From Sphingobacteriaceae bacterium DW12 (GTDB lineage: Bacteria > Bacteroidota > Bacteroidia > Sphingobacteriales > Sphingobacteriaceae), in assembly GCA_000783305.1 (NCBI GenBank), contig JROE01000008.1:124001-188000 (forward strand): a stretch of 64,000 nt of DNA, written 5' to 3'. A program made the position numbers and the translations under genes. Position 1 is the first letter of the stretch, and every line of letters begins with the position of its first letter. The notes beneath the pieces were generated by a model, which was given only the letters and a program-made list of their open reading frames with translations, ran no database searches and was not told the DNA's origin. Below are positions 45,304 through 54,001 of this stretch, piece after piece.

Positions 45304-46041
45304 ATGAAATATGAGTTAATGTTTCCGACAGATATCCGTCAAGCTATCGCCCAGCATACCCCCATTGTGTTCACTTTGGGCGTTTTGGAATATCACAGTG
45401 AGCATCTTAGTACCGGGGTAGACACCCTTGTTATAACCCGATGTCTCGATATCCTCGAGCAGGAGATACCCCTGGTGATTATGCCTCCCTTTTATTACGG
45501 GGCGGCTAGTTATGCTGTGGAGCCACCCGAAGGCAAAGGAAGTATCCATGTAGATTCTCAAGTACTGGTTCCTTTTGCTTCCAGTATACTTACCAATCTT
45601 TTACGCATAGGCTTTCGTAATATATATATAATTGTACACCATCAGAGCGAAAATTTTGCGGCTGGGATGCCCACGGATCTATCCTTTAAGCTGGCTGCGC
45701 GACAGGCCACATTTGATTTTTTGGAAAAAGAACGAGGGGAAGGATGGTGGGGACGCAATTCCTCATCGGGTTATTACGAAGGTCATCATGCGGGTGACAA
45801 TCCCTTTAATTGGATTAAAGTATGCCCGCTCTTGAGTGAATCTTTGCAATGTGATTACCCAATAGACCATGCCGGTAAGTTAGAGACGGCTATGATGATG
45901 TCCTTATGTCCCGAAGGCGTAGATATGGATAGGTTTACCACGGATAATTGGTATGCGCAGACAGCCAAGGATGCTTCTGCCAGCTTCGGAGAAGAGATAA
46001 AGGCCAAGATTTTAGATCATTTAAGGTTATTATTGAAGTAG
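45304..46041 (+). CDS. Creatininase-family metal-dependent amidohydrolase
   Basis: This protein has 245 residues from the ATG at 45304 (a TTG two codons upstream is the alternative). The metal-binding opening LGVLEYHSEHLSTGVDT carries the E-x-H...D pattern (E29, H31, D40) of creatininase. HHQSEN occupies the position of the usual NGHGGN block but diverges from it, and DHAGKLETAMM matches the family's HAGE-x-E segment. Members hydrolyse cyclic amides (creatinine), formamides or other small amides. Here it lies between SusD and an MFS transporter in a sugar-acid type locus, so a cyclic amide or lactam-like sugar derivative is possible. There is no signal peptide, so it is cytoplasmic. Confidence 0.85.
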   Translation: MKYELMFPTDIRQAIAQHTPIVFTLGVLEYHSEHLSTGVDTLVITRCLDILEQEIPLVIMPPFYYGAASYAVEPPEGKGSIHVDSQVLVPFASSILTNLLRIGFRNIYIIVHHQSENFAAGMPTDLSFKLAARQATFDFLEKERGEGWWGRNSSSGYYEGHHAGDNPFNWIKVCPLLSESLQCDYPIDHAGKLETAMMMSLCPEGVDMDRFTTDNWYAQTAKDASASFGEEIKAKILDHLRLLLK

Positions 46042-46068
46042 TCTTTTTTTACTATCAAAGTATTTATT

Positions 46069-47268
46069 ATGGACAAAAGTAGTGTCTCTTTATATCTTCT
46101 GATGATTGGATGTATGTATGTAGTTCTCGGGTTTTCAATCGGAATCAATGCATATTTTATTCCTTTTGTGCAAGAAGCATTCACTGTAACTAGGGCCGTC
46201 TCATATTTGATTATGACGGCCACCTTCTCCGCCTATGTTTTTTTTGCTTTGCCTGCTGAGCGTATAATTCGATCCATTGGTTACAAAAAATCTATTTTCA
46301 CCTCCTTTTTGATTCTCGCTATAGGCTTTTTCCTGATTGGGTATTCGGCGTCTGTCGTCAGTTTTCCAGTATTTTTATGTTCTTTGTTTGTTCTTGGTAT
46401 AGCCCAAACTTTGCTGACCGATGCCATCAATTCATACGTTACCATCCTTGGACCTACCCGTAGTGCGGCACGCCGGATAAGTATGATGGGGATTGCCGAT
46501 AAACTTGCTTTGGCCAGCGCATCTTTGTTACTAGCGTTATTTCTAGACCTATCTCAGGTCAATCTAGATGATGCGATTTTACCTTTTTACTTGATTGCTG
46601 TATTTGCTTTGCTTATCGGGGTCCTTGTATACTTTTCTCCCCTCCCAGAATTGTCGGCGCAGGGTGAAGAGATGGATAGCTCCGTAATAAACCAACAGGT
46701 TTACGGAAATTTGAAACAGAATATTTTCCAGATTCCCCATTTGTACTTAGGTGCCATTGCTATTTTTTTCGATGTTGGGGTCGAGATTATCGCATTGGGA
46801 TCTATCAATGATTATGCAAATGCATTAGGGCTATCTCATCCCGAATTCTACGTGTGGTATACAACACTTGCAATGGTGCTGGGATATAGTATGGGGATAG
46901 GCTTTATCCCTAAAAGGTTGAGCCAACAACAGGGATTGACCATTTGTGCATGTTTGGGTATTTTCTTTACCTGGTTGATTGTCTTTTCTCCTGAGCGTCT
47001 TTCTATTTATCTGGTTGCTTTTCTTGGTTTTGCCAATTCTTTACTCTGGCCTACAATATTTCCATTGGCACTTACCGACTTGGGACGATTTACCAAAAAA
47101 GGAGCATCCTTTTTGGTTATGGGTATCATTGGTGGAGCCTTTCTACCTCTGTTTTTTGGATTCTTGGCCGAGAAATGGAACTATCAACATGCTTATTTGA
47201 TTTGTCTTCCGGCCTATCTCTACATCCTTTTTTACGCGCGAGTGGGCAGTCAAATCCGCACAGTTTAA
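46069..47268 (+). CDS. MFS transporter, FucP-like sugar permease
   Basis: This 399-residue inner-membrane protein has 12 predicted helices. The opening LMIGCMYVVLGFSIGINAYF and FVQEAFTVTRAVSYLIMTAT, the first-loop PAERIIRSIGYKKS and the late FANSLLWPTIFPLALTDLGR segment match the fucose/glucose-galactose permease branch (FucP-like) of MFS. Proton-coupled import of a monosaccharide or its acid is expected. It is 27 bases after the creatininase-family gene and 4 bases before the UxaA small subunit. The precise substrate is unknown. Confidence 0.88.
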   Translation: MDKSSVSLYLLMIGCMYVVLGFSIGINAYFIPFVQEAFTVTRAVSYLIMTATFSAYVFFALPAERIIRSIGYKKSIFTSFLILAIGFFLIGYSASVVSFPVFLCSLFVLGIAQTLLTDAINSYVTILGPTRSAARRISMMGIADKLALASASLLLALFLDLSQVNLDDAILPFYLIAVFALLIGVLVYFSPLPELSAQGEEMDSSVINQQVYGNLKQNIFQIPHLYLGAIAIFFDVGVEIIALGSINDYANALGLSHPEFYVWYTTLAMVLGYSMGIGFIPKRLSQQQGLTICACLGIFFTWLIVFSPERLSIYLVAFLGFANSLLWPTIFPLALTDLGRFTKKGASFLVMGIIGGAFLPLFFGFLAEKWNYQHAYLICLPAYLYILFYARVGSQIRTV

Positions 47269-47272
47269 AAAT

Positions 47273-47572
47273 ATGAATATGGAAAAGGTTTTTAAGGTTC
47301 ACTCCCAAGATAACGTATTTGTTGTCAAGATTCCTCTTGCTAAAGGAGAGGTTGTGCAAGTTGATGGTGTTAGTTTTCAGGTCCCATACGATTTGGATAG
47401 AGGGCACAAGATTGCCTCTCAAATTATCCAAAAAGGCGACAAGATTATTAAGTTTGGTCTTTCTATCGGTTCGGCTATAGCAGATATAATGGTTGGTGAG
47501 CATGTTCATATCCACAATCTGCAAAGTGATTATTTACCGACATATACATCGTCCCATCGTTTTACAAAATAA
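47273..47572 (+). CDS. UxaA-family dehydratase small subunit (SAF domain)
   Basis: This 99-residue SAF-domain protein matches the N-terminal part of altronate dehydratase (UxaA). The SAF beta-clip is visible in FVVKIPLAKGEVVQVDG, VPYDLDRGHKIASQIIQKGD and KFGLSIGSAIADIMVGEHVH, and it ends HIHNLQSDY. In UxaA proteins this domain precedes the catalytic part; here the two are separate genes 6 bases apart, a common two-subunit form. An ATG at 47279 is an alternative start. Confidence 0.9.
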   Translation: MNMEKVFKVHSQDNVFVVKIPLAKGEVVQVDGVSFQVPYDLDRGHKIASQIIQKGDKIIKFGLSIGSAIADIMVGEHVHIHNLQSDYLPTYTSSHRFTK

Positions 47573-47578
47573 TTCAGT

Positions 47579-48775
47579 ATGAGAAATTTAGGACTTGCAT
47601 ATCTTCGCAAAGATGGCCGAAAGGGAATCAGGAACATCTTCTTAGTTGCTTATCTTGTAGAGTGTGCACACCATGTCGCCAAAAAAATAGCATCTAGATT
47701 TGACGAGCGCGAGGTACATCTTATCGGCTTCAGCGGTTGTTACCCGAATCAATACGCGGAAGAGATGATGCATGCATTATGTAAGCATCCCAATGTCGGG
47801 GGGGTGCTGTTGGTATCCCTTGGATGTGAAAGCTTCAATAATGAGTCTCTTTATCACGCTATTCAAGAGAGTGGTCGGCCGGTTAAACTCGTGGCGATAC
47901 AACAGGAAGGTGGTACCAGCTCGGCTATAGCTCTCGGAACGGAGTTTGTCAGCAACGGTTTAGAGCAGATTCGGCTTGTACCGCGAGTGGAGATGAGGTT
48001 TGAAGATCTAGTTGTCGGTGTTGTATCAGGTGGTAGTGATGCTACAAGTGGTCTCACGGCCAATCCAGCCACTGGACTTGCCTTTGATCGGCTTGTTGCA
48101 TCCGGTGCCACTGCTATATTTGAAAATACCGGTGAGATGGTGGGCCTGGAAGACGATTTATATCGACGGGCTATACATCCAGCGTTGGGCGATCGACTGC
48201 GTGATACAATAGTCAAGGCCGCGCATTATTATGCTGCCATGGGACACGGTAGCTTTGCTCCGGGTAATGCAGCCGGCGGTTTGAGCACCCTAGAAGAAAA
48301 ATCCATAGGTGCGTACTGTAAAAGTGGGAGTTCGCGTATTGTCGGATTATTGAAACCATGCGATCTACCTTTGTTCCCAGGTCTTTATTTACTTGATATT
48401 GTACCCGATGGCCCGCCTACATTCGGTTTCCCTAATCCCAATGATATTTCCGAGATTAATGAGCTTATTGCGTCGGGAGCCCAATGTGTGCTGTTTACGA
48501 CCGGTAGAGGGTCCGTGGCTGGTTCGGCTATTGCTCCTGTTATTAAAATCTGTGCCAATCCCGAGACCTATTCCCGTATGCATGAAAATATGGATATCAA
48601 TGCAGGCAAGATTTTGAGTGAAAATTGTTCCTTGGACGCCGTTGCAGACGAGATTTTAGAAGAAGTCATATGCGTGATACAGGGTAAGCTCAGTTGCGCG
48701 GAGCAACTTGGCCATTTTGAGTTTTCACTTGGATACAAATTTTTTGAACCGCTGGGGCCTTCTTGTCTGACCTAA
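47579..48775 (+). CDS. UxaA-family dehydratase large (catalytic) subunit
   Basis: This 398-residue protein matches the catalytic part of UxaA, SuyB and galactarate dehydratases. Visible blocks are YLRKDGRKGIRNIFLVAYLV, FSGCYPNQYAEEMM, LVSLGCE, VVSGGSDATSGLTANPATG, and the late FTTGRGSVAGSAIAPVIKI. These enzymes dehydrate sugar acids or related hydroxy acids to 2-keto-3-deoxy products, using iron or another divalent metal. Together with the fuconolactonase-like gene downstream, the pair could dehydrate an aldonate such as fuconate. The exact acid is inference. Confidence 0.9.
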   Translation: MRNLGLAYLRKDGRKGIRNIFLVAYLVECAHHVAKKIASRFDEREVHLIGFSGCYPNQYAEEMMHALCKHPNVGGVLLVSLGCESFNNESLYHAIQESGRPVKLVAIQQEGGTSSAIALGTEFVSNGLEQIRLVPRVEMRFEDLVVGVVSGGSDATSGLTANPATGLAFDRLVASGATAIFENTGEMVGLEDDLYRRAIHPALGDRLRDTIVKAAHYYAAMGHGSFAPGNAAGGLSTLEEKSIGAYCKSGSSRIVGLLKPCDLPLFPGLYLLDIVPDGPPTFGFPNPNDISEINELIASGAQCVLFTTGRGSVAGSAIAPVIKICANPETYSRMHENMDINAGKILSENCSLDAVADEILEEVICVIQGKLSCAEQLGHFEFSLGYKFFEPLGPSCLT

Positions 48776-48895
48776 TAAAACTTACTGAACACAAAGCTTA
48801 GATATGAAAATTTGCTGTCGCTAAGATTCATTTGCGTTGTGACACTAGCAAATTCACCGGTTGGCCGAATAGACATCTAATAAAAAAATAGAGAT

Positions 48896-49732
48896 ATGAA
48901 AATTGATAGTCATTTACATTTCTGGAAATATCATCCCGTTAAAGACGCTTGGATTACTGGTGATATGACTGTGATAAAGAAAGATTTTATGCCTGATGAT
49001 CTTTTACCGGCGTTGACTAATCAAGGATTTGATGGTGGCGTAGCCGTTCAGGCCGATCAGAGTGAACGCGAAAATGACTTTTTAATAGATCTAGCCACTC
49101 AATATCGCTTTATCAAGGGAGTTGTAGGATGGGTGGATTTACGGTCTCCACAAGTGGAGTCTAGGTTAGATTACTATTCCTCTTTCCCTCGGCTCAAAGG
49201 ATTTCGGCATATTGTCCAATCCGAGGCCCAAGATGACTTTCTCCTGAGGTCAGATTTTTGTCGCGGCATTGGGTTGTTACGCAAATATGATTACACCTAT
49301 GATGTGCTGATCTATCCCAAGCATTTGGGGCATGCGCTTACCTTTTGCATGGAGTTTCCAGACCAAAGATTTGTCTTGGACCATATCGCTAAGCCACCTA
49401 TCCGAACACAGGACTATAAGAATTGGGAGAGGGAGCTTCAGCGATTTAAATCACTTGACCATGTGTACTGTAAAATAGCAGGACTAATCAACCAAGCCGA
49501 TTGGAAGTCCTGGACAATCAAAGATTTTGAGCGATACATTTCTATCAGCATAGATATTTTTGGAATAGATCGTGTTATGTTTGGAAGTGACTGGCCGGTG
49601 TGTTTGGTAGGAGCAGCTTATGAGCAGGTATGTCATATTGTATCTGACAATACCTTGGGTCTTAGCGATAGTGAGAAATTGAAATTATGGGGACATAACT
49701 GTACCCAATTTTATGAACTAACAAATCAATAG
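48896..49732 (+). CDS. Amidohydrolase-family sugar lactonase (L-fuconolactonase-like, COG3618)
   Basis: This 278-residue TIM-barrel hydrolase has the HxH start DSHLHFWKYHP, then GVAVQADQSERENDFLI, FVLDHIAKPPI (barrel metal/His site) and MFGSDWPVCLVGA (conserved Asp). This is the COG3618 pattern of L-fucono-1,5-lactonase and related sugar lactonases. It would open a sugar lactone to the acid that the UxaA pair dehydrates. It lies 120 bases after the UxaA large subunit and 4 bases before RidA. No sugar dehydrogenase that would make the lactone is present here, so the lactone may be imported or made elsewhere. Confidence 0.9.
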   Translation: MKIDSHLHFWKYHPVKDAWITGDMTVIKKDFMPDDLLPALTNQGFDGGVAVQADQSERENDFLIDLATQYRFIKGVVGWVDLRSPQVESRLDYYSSFPRLKGFRHIVQSEAQDDFLLRSDFCRGIGLLRKYDYTYDVLIYPKHLGHALTFCMEFPDQRFVLDHIAKPPIRTQDYKNWERELQRFKSLDHVYCKIAGLINQADWKSWTIKDFERYISISIDIFGIDRVMFGSDWPVCLVGAAYEQVCHIVSDNTLGLSDSEKLKLWGHNCTQFYELTNQ

Positions 49733-49736
49733 CATT

Positions 49737-50135
49737 ATGAAACAAAAGAAAAGTATCCTGCATCCTTTGCGGCAGTCACGAATAGTTGAGTTGCCGTTGT
49801 CGGACGCCATTTTTATGGACAATTGGCTTTATGTCAGTGGTCAGGCTTCCGTTGATTTATTTGCCGGCACCTTTATATTGGCAGATATTCGAGAAGAAAC
49901 GAAGCGTACCCTCGATAATATTCAAGCTATTTTGGGGCAAGTCGGTATGACGCTGGAAGATGTCGTCAAGTGTACCGTCCATTTGAGCGATATTGATGAT
50001 TTTGAGTGTTCTAATGAGGTTTATAGTAAGTATTTTCAGGGAATTAAACCTGCTCGGACTACCGTGCAGTCTGTCTTGATGAAAGGCCTCAAAGTTGAGG
50101 TCGATTGCGTTGCTAGAAAGGGGAGCTCCTCATGA
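49737..50135 (+). CDS. RidA-family enamine/imine deaminase
   Basis: This 132-residue protein has the YjgF/YER057c/UK114 fold. Landmarks are MDNWLYVSGQASVDLFAG, IREETKRTLDNIQAILGQVG, EDVVKCTVHLSDIDDFE and the family-typical arginine in KPARTTVQSVLM, with ending VEVDCVARKG. RidA proteins hydrolyse reactive enamine/imine intermediates. Its presence hints that the pathway passes through an amino-containing or imine intermediate, which fits the creatininase-family amidohydrolase. Its stop overlaps the next start by 4 bases (ATGA). Confidence 0.92.
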   Translation: MKQKKSILHPLRQSRIVELPLSDAIFMDNWLYVSGQASVDLFAGTFILADIREETKRTLDNIQAILGQVGMTLEDVVKCTVHLSDIDDFECSNEVYSKYFQGIKPARTTVQSVLMKGLKVEVDCVARKGSSS

Positions 50136-52468
50136 GCAGTTCCCTTCATCTCAATCGCAGGCATTTCCTTGCTACAGGTGCCATTGCTCTCGGAGCTTTT
50201 TTGACTGCTCCTTTAAGTTTCGGTAGTACGAATGGCCTACCCATAATTGATCGCGGCCCCAGGGGATTGGTTCCGGCTCATTTTCCATCGCGTCTGCATG
50301 CATTCGTTTGGCGTAATTGGAATCTTGTTCCTGTGGAGCGTATGGCCAAGACTGTGGATACCGATTCTTCACATATCATTCAGTTGGCCCACGCGATGCG
50401 CCTTCCTCCGCAAGAGGTTGTTAGTCCAGGTCAATGGGAGCGGAGTTATTTGACCGTTATCCGTCGCAATTGGCACTTACTTCCCGAAGAGCAGCTGCTC
50501 ACACTTATGAATTGGGACAAAGCAAAGCTCGAATTCACGCTGGTAGAGGATGATTTTTTTTATATCAAATTAGGTAGTCTCAAACCTCACTGTGATGCAC
50601 TTCTATGGGCCGACACCATGTCCAAATTGGATTTGAAAAAAGTCGAACGCTTTGGTCAATATCTCGATACGCTTTATCCATCAGGTGTTCCTGGGGTGAA
50701 AGAGTCTTACTTTCATTTTGTTCATGAATTATCCGCCGCTGAACCCCGTACGTACAATTCTTCATCCATAGGTTCGGGTTTCAGCCCTCGGATTGCCTAT
50801 CCCTATTTTGCACTCTTTGGAGATCCTCTATTGTCCAACTCTACCGAGTCCTATCCTGACGCCTATTTGGATAGGATGCATGCAAAAGGAGTCGACAGTA
50901 TTTGGATGCATATTGTACTCAGTAAAATTACTCCTTTCCCTTGGGATCCCACCCAAAGTCAAGATTGGGAGCTCCGTCTGGCGAATTTGTCGAAGCTCGT
51001 CCAACGTGCAAGAAAGCGAGGTATCCGCTTGTTTCTCTATCTCAATGAGCCGCGTAATCAAAGTGAGCAGTTTTTTCGTCAGTATCCTGCGCTGAAGGGC
51101 AGTGGCTATTCCCTGTGTACCAGCATCCCCTCAGTAAGCGATTATCTGAAGAGTTCGTTGGCGCTGGTTGCTTCCAGCGTACCTGGTTTAGGCGGATTCT
51201 TTTCCATTACTGCTTCCGAGAATCCGACTAATTGTTGGTCTCACGGACAAGGCGATCAGTGTTCACATTGCTCCAAATTAGGTGCGGCTTCGGTAATATC
51301 TACTTTGAATAACAATTATTTAGAAGGCATCAAACAAGGTTATGAGCAGTTGGATAGGAATGTAGAATACGAATGCCCTCAGTTGATCGTCTGGGATTGG
51401 GGGTGGCGTGATGGACTTGCCGAAGAGGTGCTGCCAGCTCTTCATCGACAATCCTTGGCTTTTATGAGTGTCAGTGAGTGGGATCTTCCAATAGAGCGTG
51501 GCGGTATCCAGAGCAAAGTCGGCGAGTATTCCATTTCAAGTATTGGCCCAGGGCCCCGCGCTTCGCGGCATTGGGCTTTAGCCAATTCATTGGGCATTTC
51601 CTGTGTTGCCAAGATTCAGGCCAACAATAGCTGGGAGATTGCTGCTGTACCTTACATACCGGCGTTGTTTAATGTTGGACAGCATATTGACAATCTTCGC
51701 AAAGCCAATGTTAAAGGTCTCATGTTGGGTTGGAGTCTAGGTGGTTATCCCTCGCCTAATCTATCTCTGGTCAACCTATTAGGTGCTCATCCTGCGATGA
51801 CGGTTCGTCAGGCTATTGACCTTGTTGCGGAAGAGTTTTATGGCAAAGTGGCGGCTGAGGCCGTTGTGCGTGCTTGGAAGTCCTATAGTGATGCCTTTCG
51901 TCAATTCCCTTATCACGTAGGTGTTGTTTACTCGGCTCCATTGCAATCTGGCCCTTCCAATCTACTGTGGTCACAGCCTACTGGATATCGGGCCACTATG
52001 GTTGGCCTGGCTTATGATGACCTGACGTCTTGGCGTAGCATATATCCGACAGATATCTTTATCCAACAGCTCACTAAAACAGCAATCGGCTTCAAGGATG
52101 CATTGGCTGTCTTAAGACAAGATACACGAGATATTGTGACTGAACCGGAGCATTTATATGCTCTCCAACGCGAACTTAGTATAGCGGAGACTGTCTATCT
52201 GCACTATCAGAGTGTAGCCAATCAATGTCGATTTGTAGTGCTCCGTGATCAATTGGTTGCTGATGACACCCTACAATCAGCTGTTTTGCCGGATATGATA
52301 GCTCTTCTTGAGCACGAGTTATCCATTGCTAGACGATTGGCCGAAATTCAATCGAATGATTCTAGGATAGGGTTTGAGGCCTCAAATCAATATTTCTATG
52401 TTGGACAGGACTTACATGAAAAGGTAATCAATTGCTACGACTTAATTGCTCACTATAATAGCCTCTGA
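50132..52468 (+). CDS. Tat-secreted large protein of unknown family, possibly a glycoside hydrolase
   Basis: This 778-residue protein has a Tat signal (NRRHFLATGAIALGAFL). I do not recognise its family. The N-terminal ~130 residues contain two related stretches around HAFVWRNWNLVPVERMAK and LTVIRRNWHLLPEEQLL, suggesting a repeated helical module. Residues ~230-570 look like a TIM barrel: DSIWMHIVLSKITPFPW, RKRGIRLFLYLNEPRNQ, GGFFSITASENPTNCW with a nearby CSHCSK (metal- or stability-type cysteine pair), QLIVWDWGWRDGL and MLGWSLGGYPSPN. The C-terminal ~150 residues are helical. It is translationally coupled to RidA at the end of a SusCD locus, so release of the sugar moiety taken up by that locus is the simplest guess. 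Confidence 0.6.
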   Translation: MSSSLHLNRRHFLATGAIALGAFLTAPLSFGSTNGLPIIDRGPRGLVPAHFPSRLHAFVWRNWNLVPVERMAKTVDTDSSHIIQLAHAMRLPPQEVVSPGQWERSYLTVIRRNWHLLPEEQLLTLMNWDKAKLEFTLVEDDFFYIKLGSLKPHCDALLWADTMSKLDLKKVERFGQYLDTLYPSGVPGVKESYFHFVHELSAAEPRTYNSSSIGSGFSPRIAYPYFALFGDPLLSNSTESYPDAYLDRMHAKGVDSIWMHIVLSKITPFPWDPTQSQDWELRLANLSKLVQRARKRGIRLFLYLNEPRNQSEQFFRQYPALKGSGYSLCTSIPSVSDYLKSSLALVASSVPGLGGFFSITASENPTNCWSHGQGDQCSHCSKLGAASVISTLNNNYLEGIKQGYEQLDRNVEYECPQLIVWDWGWRDGLAEEVLPALHRQSLAFMSVSEWDLPIERGGIQSKVGEYSISSIGPGPRASRHWALANSLGISCVAKIQANNSWEIAAVPYIPALFNVGQHIDNLRKANVKGLMLGWSLGGYPSPNLSLVNLLGAHPAMTVRQAIDLVAEEFYGKVAAEAVVRAWKSYSDAFRQFPYHVGVVYSAPLQSGPSNLLWSQPTGYRATMVGLAYDDLTSWRSIYPTDIFIQQLTKTAIGFKDALAVLRQDTRDIVTEPEHLYALQRELSIAETVYLHYQSVANQCRFVVLRDQLVADDTLQSAVLPDMIALLEHELSIARRLAEIQSNDSRIGFEASNQYFYVGQDLHEKVINCYDLIAHYNSL

Positions 52469-52612
52469 TTTTATTTTTTTCGTAAACTTCAGTCTATAAA
52501 AGTAGTTGTTATCTGAAATCATGTTCACATAATAGTAAGATCATTGCTACTTTTTTACCTAAATAAATGTTATCTTTAAACGTATACCGACGACCGATAG
52601 ATCAGCCCCATT

Positions 52613-53194
52613 ATGAGTACTAATTTAATCCATTTAAGTAATTTCAAGGATGGAAGAGAGTCTGGCCTTAGACATTATATGTCTCAGTTTGGGGGCTCTC
52701 TTCATTATTTTGCTTATTCATTGGTACATGACAGGGCGGTATGTGAAGAGATTGTCTCCGATTCCTTTTATAAACTTTGGTTGGGCCGGGACAAAATAAA
52801 GACTGTCGAAAATATCCGAGCTTTTTTATATCTATCCACGCGCAATGCCTGTTACGATTATTTAGTTTGTCCCAAAAACAAAATCCGCTTCGAAAACAAT
52901 GATGGCGACTTCCTAGCTAATGCCGATCCTGATTTAGAATCTCAGATTATCTATGCCGAGTTAATCGATATTATCTCGGCAGAGGTAGAAAAGCTTCCTG
53001 AGCTGCAGGCCAAAGTATTTCGTATGTCCTATCTTGAAGGCTTCGATACCAACGAGATTTGTGAGTTACTAGGCACTACCGCTAGTACTGTGTACTTTGC
53101 AAAATCAAAGGCAATTTCCAGTCTCAAGCAAATCTTTAAGCGTAAGAATCTAAAATATTATTCATTGTTTTTCGCTTATTTTTTGCTGCGTTGA
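52613..53194 (+). CDS. ECF RNA polymerase sigma-70 factor without adjacent fecR
   Basis: This sigma factor has 193 residues. Region 2 is LHYFAYSLVHDRAVCEEIVS and SFYKLWLGRDKI; region 4 is LPELQAKVFRMSYLEGFDTN and EICELLGTTASTVYFAKSKA. It ends in a hydrophobic tail, SLFFAYFLLR. A fecR gene normally follows such a sigma gene, but the next gene is a convergent nucleotidyltransferase. The unpaired FecR of this window lies 13 kb upstream at the head of the same locus, so the two may be partners. The 144-base gap upstream suggests its own promoter. Confidence 0.93.
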   Translation: MSTNLIHLSNFKDGRESGLRHYMSQFGGSLHYFAYSLVHDRAVCEEIVSDSFYKLWLGRDKIKTVENIRAFLYLSTRNACYDYLVCPKNKIRFENNDGDFLANADPDLESQIIYAELIDIISAEVEKLPELQAKVFRMSYLEGFDTNEICELLGTTASTVYFAKSKAISSLKQIFKRKNLKYYSLFFAYFLLR

Positions 53195-53218
53195 GGATTT
53201 TATATATTCGAAGAGCAT

Positions 53219-54001
53219 TCACAAAGGGATATTTGATTGTGCAAATTGGATAAATGAGGCAACTTCTGTAGGGTATGTTGCCAATGTATGTGGCCTGCCA
53301 CGTAAATAAGCCTGTTGAGCTTCAAATAGTACAGAACGACGACAATCCGGTAAGAGCGGTATGAGCCAATTGGCAGCATCTTCTTTTGATGTAATCCTTC
53401 CCGTAGCAGCGCTATACCAAATTCTAGACAGAGTCAGGATTACATTTTGTTCGTCCCCAATCCAATCTATAGGGGCGTTCCAAATCTTCAACGTATCTCT
53501 CAGTGTTTTAATAAAATCTTTATCTGGTATTTCGTCAAATAGTGTTTCAGCGGGACAACCTATTATGGTAATGCTATGTTCCCGTACTTTTTTTAACAGC
53601 AGGGTTAAGTCGATATCCACGGTCGCCGATTCAATTACTCCGTTCAGAATATCTTCTCTCAGCCACTCTCCAAATTGCATTTCACGTATAGCAGGATATC
53701 TCCAGGGAGATATCTCCGAATGACATATTACAGTTACTTCCAAAGCTCGTAAAGCTTTATTTAGACCTGGTGGTGCCGAATAATCCAGTAGCTCCAACAT
53801 CAATCTATTGCGAGTTGAATCTTCTAGCTTCTCGCTTACCGTTATCAGCAGGTCAATGTCACTCTGTGGCTTCAGGCCACTATCTACCGAAGAGCCGAAT
53901 AGATGTATCGCTTTTAATGACGTCTTTAAGTAGCGTTCAATGATGCCGCACACTTTTGAGACTTGAATGGCTATAGACTTAGGAATTGCTGGTTGGACCA
54001 T
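53219..54001 (-). CDS. aadA: AadA-type aminoglycoside adenylyltransferase
   Basis: This 260-residue protein closely resembles ANT(3'')/AadA spectinomycin-streptomycin adenylyltransferases along its whole length. The nucleotidyltransferase site is HLFGSSVDSGLKPQSDIDLL, with Gly36-Ser37 and Asp48/Asp50 as metal ligands. ISPWRYPAIREMQFGEW, VDIDLTLLLKKVREHS, GDEQNVILTLSRIWYSAATG and EAQQAYLRGR follow in the AadA order. It has no signal peptide. It sits alone, convergent to the sigma gene, with no integrase, recombination site or transposase seen nearby, and its composition looks like that of its neighbours. It is likely a resident chromosomal gene rather than a recent cassette. The resistance activity is inferred from family. 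Confidence 0.9.
   Translation of the reverse strand: MVQPAIPKSIAIQVSKVCGIIERYLKTSLKAIHLFGSSVDSGLKPQSDIDLLITVSEKLEDSTRNRLMLELLDYSAPPGLNKALRALEVTVICHSEISPWRYPAIREMQFGEWLREDILNGVIESATVDIDLTLLLKKVREHSITIIGCPAETLFDEIPDKDFIKTLRDTLKIWNAPIDWIGDEQNVILTLSRIWYSAATGRITSKEDAANWLIPLLPDCRRSVLFEAQQAYLRGRPHTLATYPTEVASFIQFAQSNIPL

Noticed and set aside
52544..52578. Promoter (TTG ... TATCTTTA) upstream of the sigma gene at 52613
   Set aside because: The spacing between the two elements is about 24 bases rather than about 19, so the match is weak.
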